Source: Micromonospora purpureochromogenes
Lineage (GTDB): Bacteria; Actinomycetota; Actinomycetes; Mycobacteriales; Micromonosporaceae
NCBI RefSeq assembly: GCF_900091515.1
Contig: NZ_LT607410.1
Coordinates: forward strand, 5,518,001 to 5,582,000
Reading direction: 5' to 3'
DNA length: 64,000 nt
Positions 44,271 through 52,235 of the stretch are shown in pieces. The stretch's first letter is position 1; every line of letters starts with the position of its first letter. The notes below the pieces were generated by a model that was not told where the DNA came from, did no database searches, and saw nothing but the letters and a program-made list of their open reading frames with translations. Both the position numbers and the translations under genes were made by a program.

Positions 44271-45869
44271 TCAGGTCGCTGAGAAGGCGAGGGTGTACTG
44301 GCCGGAGCCGCTCAGCGCGGTGACCCGGTAGCGGTAGGCGCCGGGCGAGCCCTCGGCCTCCAGCCGCGCGACGCCGTCGGCGGTGGCGGTGCGGGCGACG
44401 GTCCGGAAGCTGGTGCCGGTCCAGCGCTGGAGTTCCAGCACCAGCTGGGCGCCGTCGGGGGCGTCCAGGCAGGCGCTCTGCGCGCCGCCGTCGGCGACGA
44501 ACCAGCGGCCGTCGGGCTGCGCCTGGGAACGGCCGGCGGCGATGGCGCCGGAGCGGCTGACGTCACCGGTGCAGACCGGGGAGCCGCCGGCCGGCGGGGC
44601 GGTAGGGGCGGCGGTCGCCGGCGGGGCGGCGGGGGCGGCGGTCGCCGGCGGGGCGGTGGCCTCGCCGCCGGCGGGCGGCTCGGCGGGGGCCGACCGGCTG
44701 TCCGCGGTGACCAGGGTCAGGTTGTTGCGCTGGAGGATCTCGTTGACCGGCTGGAAGAACGTGATGCCGCCGGCGGTGCAGTCGCCGGACCCGCCGGACG
44801 TGACACCCTGCGCCTGGTCGCCGGAGAGCCACGCCCCGCCCGAGTCGCCGGGCTCGGCGCAGACGTCGGTCCGGGTGAGCCCGGTGACCGTGCCCTCCGG
44901 GTAGTTCACGGTGGCGTTCTTGGCCTGGACCACCCCGCAGCGGGTGCCGGTGGTGGAGCCGGAGCGGCAGATCGAGGCGCCGACCGGGGCCTCGGTGGAG
45001 CCGTTGACCGGCACCGTGCCGCCGTTGAAGTCGTTCACCACGCCCTGCGGCGTCCACTGGTTGTTGACCTGGACGAACGCCCAGTCGTCGCCCGGGAAAG
45101 AGGAGGCGGCGAAGGTGCCCTGGGCGACCCGGTTCGCGCCGGTGGTGCGGTCGCCCGGCCGGCCGCAGTGCCCGGCGGTGACGAAGCCGCCGGCCACGGA
45201 GAAGCCGACCGAGCAGCGGCCGGCGTTGTTGATGAAGTACGCGTCACCGCCCCGCACGTCGAACAGCGGCCGGGGCGACTCGGTGGAGGCGGTCACCCGT
45301 ACCGCCCCGGCCGGCGCCCCGGTCGCCGCCGCGAACCGGCGTCCGGCCTCCTCCGCGCCCGGCTTGGCGAGCACCACCACGGAGTTGGTGGCGACGTCGA
45401 CGTACCAGCCGGCGATGTCCGGGGTGGCCCGGCCACCGGCCGAGTCGAGCCGGCCCTTGACCGCGTCCAGCTCCCGCACGCCGCGGTCGACCTCCTTCGG
45501 CACCGCGCCGGCGGCGCGGACCCGGGCCGCCTGCGCCGGGTCGGCGACCGCCACGGTCAGCGTGGCGCCGTCCGCGCTGAGCCAGCTGCCGCCGTACGCC
45601 CGGCCCAGCTCGGCGCGCAGCCGGCCGAGGGTGCCGGTGGCCCGCCGCTCGGCCGCCAACCGCCGTACCGCCTGCTCCCGGCTGAGCGAGAGGTCGCGGC
45701 TCATCGCGTCCAGCACCTCGGGGGCCACCCCGCCGGTGGCGCTCGCCCCGGCCGGTCCACCGGCTCGCGGGGCGGCGTTCTCACCGGCGAACGACGGCAG
45801 GGTCACCGCCGCCGTCAATCCCGCCGCCGCCACCACGACACCGATGGCTGTCATCCGTCTGCGGTCCAT
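44271..45869 (-). CDS. secreted S1 serine protease, streptogrisin/alpha-lytic type, with extra C-terminal domain
   Basis: The 532-residue preproenzyme has a signal peptide (MTAIGVVVAAAGLTAAVTLPSFA), an alpha-lytic-type propeptide (about 45-200) and a catalytic domain starting near FDVRGGDAYF. The triad is His234 (TAGHC), Asp262 (DDWAF) and Ser343 (GDSGGAW). Disulphides C219-C235 and C337-C364 are plausible. A Pro/Ala-rich linker of two near-identical units follows (about 403-431). A C-terminal beta-rich domain (about 432-532) resembles substrate-binding pre-peptidase C-terminal domains. GGAGGAG precedes the ATG. It is exported, self-processed and degrades protein outside the cell. Confidence 0.92.
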   Translation of the reverse strand: MDRRRMTAIGVVVAAAGLTAAVTLPSFAGENAAPRAGGPAGASATGGVAPEVLDAMSRDLSLSREQAVRRLAAERRATGTLGRLRAELGRAYGGSWLSADGATLTVAVADPAQAARVRAAGAVPKEVDRGVRELDAVKGRLDSAGGRATPDIAGWYVDVATNSVVVLAKPGAEEAGRRFAAATGAPAGAVRVTASTESPRPLFDVRGGDAYFINNAGRCSVGFSVAGGFVTAGHCGRPGDRTTGANRVAQGTFAASSFPGDDWAFVQVNNQWTPQGVVNDFNGGTVPVNGSTEAPVGASICRSGSTTGTRCGVVQAKNATVNYPEGTVTGLTRTDVCAEPGDSGGAWLSGDQAQGVTSGGSGDCTAGGITFFQPVNEILQRNNLTLVTADSRSAPAEPPAGGEATAPPATAAPAAPPATAAPTAPPAGGSPVCTGDVSRSGAIAAGRSQAQPDGRWFVADGGAQSACLDAPDGAQLVLELQRWTGTSFRTVARTATADGVARLEAEGSPGAYRYRVTALSGSGQYTLAFSAT

Positions 45870-46012
45870 CCGCCAAGCTCCTCCCGGCCGGCGCGGGGTA
45901 CGCCTGCCGGAACGGAGTACGGAGACGACGGCCGATCGGTTGACTCGGAACCGGACCTTTCAGCGCAGCGTGTCCGGGCGGTCACTCGCCGGGGCGTACC
46001 CGGACACGACGA

Positions 46013-46042
46013 CGCCGGCCCACCGCGGACGGTGGACCGGCG
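46013..46042 (-). terminator. terminator after rnj
   Basis: CGCCGG-C-CCACCG-CGGA-CGGTGG-A-CCGGCG forms a 13-bp stem with one mismatch, 16 bp beyond the rnj stop. A second stem, GTGTCCGGG (45970-45978) with CCCGGACAC (45999-46007), lies further on. Confidence 0.65.
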
Positions 46043-46057
46043 TGCGGAGCCGGTGGG

Positions 46058-47746
46058 TCAGACCTCGACGACCGTCGGGACGATCATCGGACGGCGCCGG
46101 TACTTGTCGTTGACCCAGCGCCCGACGGTGCGCCGGACGATCTGCTGGAGCTGGTGCGGGTCGGTGATGCCGTCCGCCGCGGCCCGGTTGAGCGCCTCGG
46201 TGACCAGCGGGACGACCGGGTTGAACGCCTCCGGGTCCTCGGAGAAGCCCTTCGCCGAGAGGGTGGGGCCGCCGACCACCTTGCCGGTGACCGAGTCGAC
46301 CACCACGGTGGTGGCGATGAAGCCGCCGTCGCCGAGGATCCGCCGCTCGGTGAGCAGCGACTCGCTGACATCGCCGACGGCGAGCCCGTCGACGTAGACG
46401 TAGCGGCTCTTCACGTGCCCGACCAGGCTGGCCCGGCCCTCGACCAGGTCGACCACGTCGCCGTCCTCGCAGAGCACCACCCGGTCGGCGGCAACGCCGG
46501 ACTCGACGCCGAGGCGGGCGTGCGCCCGCAGGTGCCGCCACTCGCCGTGCACCGGCATCAGGTTGCTCGGGCGGACCATGTTGAGCAGGTAGAGCAGCTC
46601 ACCGGCGGGGGCGTGGCCGGAGACGTGCACCTTGGCCACGTCCTTGTGCACGACCACCGCGCCGGCGCGGGCCAGCCGGTTGATCACCCGGTAGACGGAG
46701 GTCTCGTTGCCCGGCACCAGCGAGCTGGCCAGCACCACCGTGTCGCCGGGGGCGATGGTGATGTGCCGGTGGTCGCCGCTGGCCATCCGGCCGAGGGCGC
46801 TCATCGGCTCGCCCTGGGAGCCGGTGGACATCAGCAGGATCTGCTCGGGCGGCAGCGTGGTGGCCTCCTCCAGCCCGACCACCAGGCCGGGCGGGATGTT
46901 GAGCAGGCCGAGGTCGCGGGCGATGCCCATGTTGCGCACCATCGACCGGCCGATCAGCGCCACCTTGCGGCCGTGCTCGATCGCCGAGTCGAAGACCTGC
47001 TGCACCCGGTGCACGTGCGAGGCGAACGAGGCGACGATGATCCGCCCCCGCGCCTTGGCGAAGATCGAGTCGAGCACCGGCCCGATCTCCCGCTCGGGGG
47101 TGACGAAGCCGGGGATCTCCGCGTTGGTGGAGTCCGACAGCAGCAGGTCGACGCCCTCCGCGCCGAGCCGGGCGAAGCCGGCCAGGTCGGTGATCCGGCC
47201 GTCCAGCGGGAGCTGGTCCATCTTGAAGTCGCCGGTGTGCAGCACCAGCCCGGCCGGGGTGCGGATGGCCACCGCGAGCGCGTCCGGGATCGAGTGGTTG
47301 ACCGCGAAGAACTCGCACTCGAACGGGCCCAGCCGCTCCCGGCCGCCCTCCCGCACGGTCAGCGTGTACGGCTGGATCCGCCGCTCGGCCAGCTTCGCCT
47401 CGACCAGGGCCAGGGTGAACTGGGAGCCGACCAGCGGGATGTCCGGCTTGTGGGCGAGCAGGTACGGCACCGCGCCGATGTGGTCCTCGTGACCGTGGGT
47501 GAGGACGATCGCCTGGACGTCGTCCAGCCGGTCCAGGATCGGGCCGAAGTCCGGCAGGATCAGGTCGACGCCCGGCTGCTCGACGTCGGGGAAGAGCACC
47601 CCGCAGTCGACGACGAGCAGCTTGCCGTCGTACTCGAAGACGGTCATGTTCCGACCGATGGCGCCGAGCCCGCCGAGCGGGATGATCCGCAGGCCGCCCT
47701 CCGGCAGCGGCGGGGGCAGCTCACCCTCGATGTGCGCCTCGGTCAC
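46058..47746 (-). CDS. rnj: ribonuclease J
   Basis: The 562-residue enzyme has a metallo-beta-lactamase fold with HGHEDHIGAVPYL (zinc ligands), HTGDFKMDQ and LLSDSTNAE. A beta-CASP domain follows (ASFASHVHRVQQV, MSTGSQGEPMSALGRMA, HVSGHAPAGELLYL), then a C-terminal domain (DKYRRRPMIVPTVVEV). It has 5'-exonuclease and endonuclease activity in RNA decay and rRNA processing. GAGGTGG precedes the GTG at 47746. dapA lies 52 bp upstream on the same strand, the usual actinobacterial pair. Confidence 0.95.
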   Translation of the reverse strand: MTEAHIEGELPPPLPEGGLRIIPLGGLGAIGRNMTVFEYDGKLLVVDCGVLFPDVEQPGVDLILPDFGPILDRLDDVQAIVLTHGHEDHIGAVPYLLAHKPDIPLVGSQFTLALVEAKLAERRIQPYTLTVREGGRERLGPFECEFFAVNHSIPDALAVAIRTPAGLVLHTGDFKMDQLPLDGRITDLAGFARLGAEGVDLLLSDSTNAEIPGFVTPEREIGPVLDSIFAKARGRIIVASFASHVHRVQQVFDSAIEHGRKVALIGRSMVRNMGIARDLGLLNIPPGLVVGLEEATTLPPEQILLMSTGSQGEPMSALGRMASGDHRHITIAPGDTVVLASSLVPGNETSVYRVINRLARAGAVVVHKDVAKVHVSGHAPAGELLYLLNMVRPSNLMPVHGEWRHLRAHARLGVESGVAADRVVLCEDGDVVDLVEGRASLVGHVKSRYVYVDGLAVGDVSESLLTERRILGDGGFIATTVVVDSVTGKVVGGPTLSAKGFSEDPEAFNPVVPLVTEALNRAAADGITDPHQLQQIVRRTVGRWVNDKYRRRPMIVPTVVEV

Positions 47747-47798
47747 GCGTCCACCTCATTCTGCGACGCCGTTACCCGGCGTCCGTCGTGTCGTTCGA

Positions 47799-48725
47799 TC
47801 ATTTGGGCAGTTCCAGGCCCACCGCGGCGCAGTCGGCGCGCAGCTGGGCGAGTTCGTCGGCGGTGGCGTCCGCCAGCGGCGGCCGCACCGGACCGGCCGG
47901 CAGGCCCTTGGCCGCCAGGCCGGCCTTCACCAGGATCACGCCCTGGGTACGGAAGATCCCGGTGAGCAGCGGCAGCAGCCGCCGGTGCAGGGCGAGCGCG
48001 CTCGCCGTGTCCCCCGCGTCGAACGCCTCGATCATCTGCTTGGCGGGCACGCCGATGAAGTGCGTGGACGTGCCGACCAGGCCGACCCCGCCGACGGCCA
48101 GCGTCGGCAGGGTGAGCGCGTCCTCCCCGCTGTAGAAGGCGAGGTCGCTGCGGCTGAGCACCCAGCTGGTGGCGGTCAGGTCGCCCTTGGCGTCCTTGAC
48201 CGCGACGATCCGGCCGTGCTCGGCGAGGCGCACCAGCGTGTCGGTGGCGATGGCCACCCCGGCCCGGTGCGGGATGTCGTAGAGCATGATCGGCAGCCCG
48301 GTGGCGTCGGCGACGGCGGTGAAGTGGCGCAGCAGCCCGCTCTGCGGCGGCTTGTTGTAGTACGGGGTCACCACCAGCAGGCCGTGCGCGCCCGCCTTCT
48401 CGGCCGACGCGGCCAGCTCGATGGTGTGCCGGGTGTCGTTGGTGCCCACCCCGGCGACGATTTTGGCCCGGTCGCCGACCGCCTCCACCACCGCCCGGAT
48501 CAGGGTCTCCTTCTCCGCGTCGGTGGTGGTCGGCGACTCACCCGTGGTGCCGTTGAGCACCAACGCGTCGTTGCCCTGCTCGTCGACGAGGTGGGCGGCG
48601 AGCCGTACGGCACCGTCCAGGTCCAGCGATCCGTCGTCGGTGAACGGGGTCACCATGGCCGTGAGCAGTCGCCCGAACGGACGGGACGCGCCCCGATCGG
48701 GGGCGGCAGGGTGGTCGTGCGTCAT
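47799..48725 (-). CDS. dapA: 4-hydroxy-tetrahydrodipicolinate synthase
   Basis: The 308-residue aldolase-fold enzyme keeps the pyruvate-loop GTTGESPTT, Tyr of VVTPYYNKP, the Schiff-base Lys in IVAVKDAKGD and YSGEDALTLP. It condenses pyruvate and aspartate semialdehyde, the first committed step of lysine and diaminopimelate synthesis. I chose the ATG at 48725; TAGGTT lies 6 nt before it, so the mRNA is probably leaderless. A GTG at 48731 would fall inside that spacer. Confidence 0.94.
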   Translation of the reverse strand: MTHDHPAAPDRGASRPFGRLLTAMVTPFTDDGSLDLDGAVRLAAHLVDEQGNDALVLNGTTGESPTTTDAEKETLIRAVVEAVGDRAKIVAGVGTNDTRHTIELAASAEKAGAHGLLVVTPYYNKPPQSGLLRHFTAVADATGLPIMLYDIPHRAGVAIATDTLVRLAEHGRIVAVKDAKGDLTATSWVLSRSDLAFYSGEDALTLPTLAVGGVGLVGTSTHFIGVPAKQMIEAFDAGDTASALALHRRLLPLLTGIFRTQGVILVKAGLAAKGLPAGPVRPPLADATADELAQLRADCAAVGLELPK

Positions 48726-48731
48726 GTTCAC

Positions 48732-48737
48732 AACCTA
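48732..48737 (-). promoter_or_regulatory. probable -10 box of dapA (leaderless)
   Basis: Reverse-strand TAGGTT, six nucleotides before the dapA ATG, in the 53-bp gap after thyX. It implies dapA has its own promoter besides any read-through. Confidence 0.5.
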
Positions 48738-48778
48738 GCGGACGACCACCGGAGCACCGGTGGGGAAGGGCTCAGGAC

Positions 48779-49525
48779 TCACTCGGCGTGCGGGCTGGTC
48801 GCCACCTCGGTGCCGTCGGGCAGGGTGGAGATGACGAAGTCGGCGAAGACGTTCGGGGCGACCTGCTGGAGCTGGCGCAGGCACTCCACGGCCAGCTCGC
48901 GGATCTCCACGTCGGCGTGCTCGGTGGCGCGCATGGCGACGAAGTGCCGCCAGGCCCGGTAGTTGCCGGTGACCACGATCCGGGTCTCGGTGGCGTTGGG
49001 CAGCACCGCCCGGGCCGCCTGCCGGGCCTGCTTGCGCCGCAGCGTCGGGTTCGGCTCGTCGACGAAGCGCTGCTCCAGCCCCTCCAGCAGCTCGGTGTAC
49101 GCCCGGACGCTCGCCTCGGCGGCCTCGACGAACTTCTTGTGCAGCTCCGGGTCCTCGGCGATCGCCCGGGGCTCGACCATCGCCGCGTCCCGCTCCGGGA
49201 CGTAGCGCTGGGACAGCTGGGAGTACGAGAAGTGCCGGTGCCGGATCAGCTCGTGGGTGAAGGAGCGGGAGACCCCGGTGAAGTAGAAGCTCACCGAGCC
49301 GTGCTCCAGCACGCTCAGGTGGCCCACCTCGAGGATGTGCGCCAGGTAGCCGGCGTTGGTGGCGGTCGCCGGGTTCGGCTTCTTCCAGCTCTGGTAGCAG
49401 GCCCGGCCGGCGAACTCCGCCAGGGCCTGACCGCCGTCGGCGTCGGTCGACCACGGCACGTCGTCCGGGGCCTGGAACTGGGTCCATGCGATCAGCTTGA
49501 CCTGGGGCTGCACCATCTCCGGCAT
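48779..49525 (-). CDS. thyX: flavin-dependent thymidylate synthase
   Basis: The 248-residue protein has the ThyX motif [17 protein letters not shown] (RHRxxSxxxxR) and [22 protein letters not shown] near the C-terminus. It methylates dUMP using FAD, NADPH and methylene-tetrahydrofolate. TACAGT 7 nt before the ATG at 49525 supports a leaderless start there; the ATG at 49516 is three codons inside. The upstream frame to 49642 is not conserved. The gene heads thyX-dapA-rnj. Confidence 0.94.
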   Translation of the reverse strand: MPEMVQPQVKLIAWTQFQAPDDVPWSTDADGGQALAEFAGRACYQSWKKPNPATATNAGYLAHILEVGHLSVLEHGSVSFYFTGVSRSFTHELIRHRHFSYSQLSQRYVPERDAAMVEPRAIAEDPELHKKFVEAAEASVRAYTELLEGLEQRFVDEPNPTLRRKQARQAARAVLPNATETRIVVTGNYRAWRHFVAMRATEHADVEIRELAVECLRQLQQVAPNVFADFVISTLPDGTEVATSPHAE

Positions 49526-49532
49526 TCCTGGG

Positions 49533-49538
49533 ACTGTA
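49533..49538 (-). promoter_or_regulatory. probable -10 box of thyX (leaderless)
   Basis: Reverse-strand TACAGT with a 7-nt spacer to the ATG at 49525. There is no ribosome-binding site at a workable distance from that ATG. Confidence 0.5.
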
Positions 49539-49595
49539 GTTGCCCCGCACCGGTGCGCGAAAGTTGACCTCCCGCCTTCGACACCGGCCGTGAGC

Positions 49596-49652
49596 TGCGA
49601 ATCTTGGACAGTTTCCGGTCCGGGGGAACGACAAGTGTCCAAGATCTCGCAG
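49596..49652. repeat. long hairpin with GATCTTGGACA-type arms
   Basis: CTGCGAATCTTGGACA (49596-49611) and TGTCCAAGATCTCGCAG (49636-49652) pair except for one extra base, around a 24-nt loop with further G/C pairing. It lies between thyX and the DUF2752 gene, 30 bp past the latter's stop. The motif reminds me of dispersed intergenic repeats in actinomycetes. Confidence 0.65.
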
Positions 49653-49681
49653 ACCGCACCGTGCGGCGGGGTGCGGGAAGG

Positions 49682-50371
49682 TCAGACGTAGAGCGCGGTG
49701 AACGGGGCCCAGGGCAGGTTTCTCGCCACCGAGAAGGCCAGCCAGACGGCGAGGAACCCGGCGATCACCGGCGAGCTGATCCGCAGCTCGGGCAGGCGCC
49801 AGCCGAAGGCCTGCTTCCCGGCCCACGCCACGAAGAGGTACGCCAGGAAGGGCAGCGCGAACACGAAGAGGAACTGGTGCCGGGCGGCGGCGGGCAGGTC
49901 GCCGTGCAGCACGTACCAGAGGGCGCGGGTGCCGCCGCAGCCCGGGCAGTCCAGGCCGGTGGTCAGCTTGAGCAGGCAGCTCGGGGCGGCGTCCGGGTCG
50001 CTGCGGGTGGGGTCGCTGACCAGCGCGTACGCCATCCCGATGCCGACGCAGCCGAGCGCGGCCAGCGGCGCGGCCCAGCGCGGCGAGCGCGCGTGCACCC
50101 GGAGCACGAACCGGGTGAGCCGGTCCGGCTCGACCTGCTGGTAGGCGCCGGGCGGCCAGGCGGCGGACGGGCCGTCGTGCGCCCAGGCGCCCTCGGCGTG
50201 CCCGTGCGGGTCGCCCGCGCCGTGCGCGACACCCGCACCCCGAGGGGCTTCGGCGGGTGGGGCGGCGTCGGCGTGCGGGGCGGCCACCGCGCCGGGCGGT
50301 GCTGCCTGCGGCGCGCTGGTGTCGGACACCTGCTGACCCGGCTGACCCGCCGACCCGTCCACGCTCGTCAC
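49682..50371 (-). CDS. DUF2752 membrane protein
   Basis: The 229-residue protein has a Pro/Ala/Gly/His-rich N-terminal 90 residues without structure. A membrane part follows with the DUF2752 core LLKLTTGLDCPGCGGTRALWYVLHGDLPAAARHQFLFVFALP and two more helices. CPGCGGTRA is the family signature. The family is widespread in actinobacteria and its function is unknown. I prefer the GTG at 50371, five nucleotides after the stop of the upstream glycosylase gene; a GTG at 50386 is in frame and would overlap it. Confidence 0.8.
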   Translation of the reverse strand: MTSVDGSAGQPGQQVSDTSAPQAAPPGAVAAPHADAAPPAEAPRGAGVAHGAGDPHGHAEGAWAHDGPSAAWPPGAYQQVEPDRLTRFVLRVHARSPRWAAPLAALGCVGIGMAYALVSDPTRSDPDAAPSCLLKLTTGLDCPGCGGTRALWYVLHGDLPAAARHQFLFVFALPFLAYLFVAWAGKQAFGWRLPELRISSPVIAGFLAVWLAFSVARNLPWAPFTALYV

Positions 50372-50375
50372 GCGC

Positions 50376-51605
50376 TCACGGTACACCGGCCACGCCCTTC
50401 AACGCGGCGGCCAGCGGATCGGCGAGATCCCCGGCGACCGGCGGGGCCACCGCGTCCAGACCGAGCCAGCCGGCGAGTCGGTACAGCTCGGCCGCGAGCG
50501 CGACGGCGGTCTCTCCCGGGTCGGCGCCCGGCTCGATCCAGGCGGCCGGCACCAGCAGCACCCCCGCCTGCCGGTCGGCCTTGAGGTCCACTCGCGCGGT
50601 GAACCGCTCCCCCTGCAGGAACGGCAGCACGTAGTAGCCGTACACCCGCTGCGGCGCGGGTACGTAGATCTCGATCCGGTAGCTGAAGTCGAAGAGCCGC
50701 TCGGTGCGGGCCCGCTCCCAGACCAGCGGGTCGAAGGGGCTGACCAGGGTGTTGCCGCGCACCCACCGGGGCAGCCGGGCGGTCGCGTGCAGCCAGGCCG
50801 GCTGCCGCCAGCCCTGTACCGTCACCGGCCGCAGCTCACCGGCCTCGACCAGCTCGGCGATCGCCTGCCGGGCACCGGCCAGCGGGAGCCGGAAGTAGTC
50901 GCGCAGCTCCGGCTCGGCGGCCACCCCGAGCGACCGCGCGGCCACCGACACCAACGTGCGGTACGCCTCGGGGTCGGTGGGGGTGGGCGCGGCCAGGGAA
51001 GCCGCCGGCAGCACCCGCTCGGGCAGGTCGTAGCGGCGGGCGAAGGAGGTCGTCCGGTCGGCGGCGCTCACCTCGCCGGCCCAGAAGAGGAACTCCAGGG
51101 CCCGCTTCACCGCCGACCAGTTCCACCCCCAGTTGCCGGTCTCCCGGGGCGCGTCGTGCTCGATCTCGGCGGCGGTCAGCGGCCCCCGGGCGGCCACCTC
51201 GTCGCGCACCCAGGCGACGAGTTCGGGCTGCTCCTGCGCGATGCGCCGCATGCCGCCCCAGGCGTCGGAGTGGGCCTTGGCCATCCGCCAGCGCAGCGCC
51301 GCGTGCAGCCCCACCGGCACCAGCGACGCCTCGTGGCCCCAGTATTCGAAGAGTTCGCGGGGGCGGCGGTAGGCGGCGGTGTCGAGCAGGGCCGTCGGGT
51401 AGGGCCCGAGCCGGCTGTAGAGCGGCAGGTAGTGCGCCCGCTGCAGCACGTTGACCGAGTCCATCTGGATCAATGCGACCCGGTCCAGCACCCGGCGCAG
51501 GTGTCGCCGGGTGGGCACGCCGGTGGGCGCCGGGTCGGCGAAGCCCTGGGCGGCCAGCGCCACCCGCCGGGCCTGGGCGAGGGAGAGTGATTCCGGTACG
51601 GCCAT
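50376..51605 (-). CDS. YcaQ/AlkX-like DNA glycosylase (winged-helix HTH_42 family)
   Basis: The 409-residue protein matches the HTH_42 / AlkZ-like family. It has the catalytic-type motif IQMDSVNVL with Gln47-Met48-Asp49, as in YcaQ; AlkZ itself has Q-x-Q. Tandem winged helices follow (GLTAAEIEHDAP..., PELRDYFRLPLAGARQAIAELVEAGEL). The C-terminus has GNTLVSPFDPLVWERARTERLFDFSYRIEIYVPAPQRVYGYYVLPFL. YcaQ unhooks interstrand crosslinks by base excision. Actinomycetes use such enzymes for self-protection or general repair. The gene precedes the DUF2752 gene with a tiny gap. Confidence 0.85.
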   Translation of the reverse strand: MAVPESLSLAQARRVALAAQGFADPAPTGVPTRRHLRRVLDRVALIQMDSVNVLQRAHYLPLYSRLGPYPTALLDTAAYRRPRELFEYWGHEASLVPVGLHAALRWRMAKAHSDAWGGMRRIAQEQPELVAWVRDEVAARGPLTAAEIEHDAPRETGNWGWNWSAVKRALEFLFWAGEVSAADRTTSFARRYDLPERVLPAASLAAPTPTDPEAYRTLVSVAARSLGVAAEPELRDYFRLPLAGARQAIAELVEAGELRPVTVQGWRQPAWLHATARLPRWVRGNTLVSPFDPLVWERARTERLFDFSYRIEIYVPAPQRVYGYYVLPFLQGERFTARVDLKADRQAGVLLVPAAWIEPGADPGETAVALAAELYRLAGWLGLDAVAPPVAGDLADPLAAALKGVAGVP

Positions 51606-51671
51606 CGTCGGGCACCCTAAACCAGCGGTACGACGCCGGAGCGGACGCTGGACCGGACGCCCGGCGAGGCA

Positions 51672-51677
51672 TAGAAC
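51672..51677 (+). promoter_or_regulatory. possible -10 box of the GNAT gene at 51684
   Basis: TAGAAC is six nucleotides before the ATG. The last base deviates from the usual T, so support is weaker than at the other leaderless candidates. Confidence 0.35.
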
Positions 51678-51683
51678 GGACAC

Positions 51684-52235
51684 ATGCTCACCATCCGCCC
51701 CGAAGAGCCCGAGGACGCCGAGGCGATCGCCCGGGTGCACATCCACGGCTGGCAGGCCGGCTACGCCGGGATCATGCCCGACGAGGTGCTGCGCCGGCTC
51801 AACCCGGTGGCCTGGGCGCAACGGCGTCGGGACCTCGGCACCGCCGACCCGGAGCACCCGTTCACCACGCTGCTCGCCGAGGTCGACGGGGTGCCCGCCG
51901 GGTTCGTCACCTTCGGGCCGTACCGCAACAACCAGGACCGGGACAACCTGGACCCGGCGTACGGCGAGGTGCTGGCGACGTACGTGGAGCCGGCGCACTG
52001 GGGCGACGGCACCGCGCGGGCGCTGCTGGCCGCGGCCCGCGACGGCCTGGCGAGCAGGGGCTGGCGGGAGTACCGGCTCTGGGTGCTGGCCGAGAACACC
52101 CGGGCCCGGCGCTTCTACGAGCGGGCCGGGCTGTCAGCGGACGGCGAGCGGTCCACCTACCCGGTGCCGCTCGCCGGTGGGCTTCCCCCGGTCCGGCTCG
52201 ACGAGCTGCGGTACGCCGGTCGGCTCGACGGCTGA
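51684..52235 (+). CDS. GNAT-family N-acetyltransferase
   Basis: The 183-residue protein starts with LTIRPEEPEDAEAIARVHIHGWQAGYAGI, typical of a frequent actinobacterial GNAT group. The acetyl-CoA region is VEPAHWGDGTARALLAAARDGLASRG (about 106-131), followed by VLAENTRARRFYERAGL. The pyrophosphate loop reads HWGDGTARAL instead of the usual Q/RxxGxG/A. The substrate is unknown. Its last 102 bp overlap, in antisense, the end of the convergent glycosyltransferase gene. Confidence 0.85.
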   Translation: MLTIRPEEPEDAEAIARVHIHGWQAGYAGIMPDEVLRRLNPVAWAQRRRDLGTADPEHPFTTLLAEVDGVPAGFVTFGPYRNNQDRDNLDPAYGEVLATYVEPAHWGDGTARALLAAARDGLASRGWREYRLWVLAENTRARRFYERAGLSADGERSTYPVPLAGGLPPVRLDELRYAGRLDG

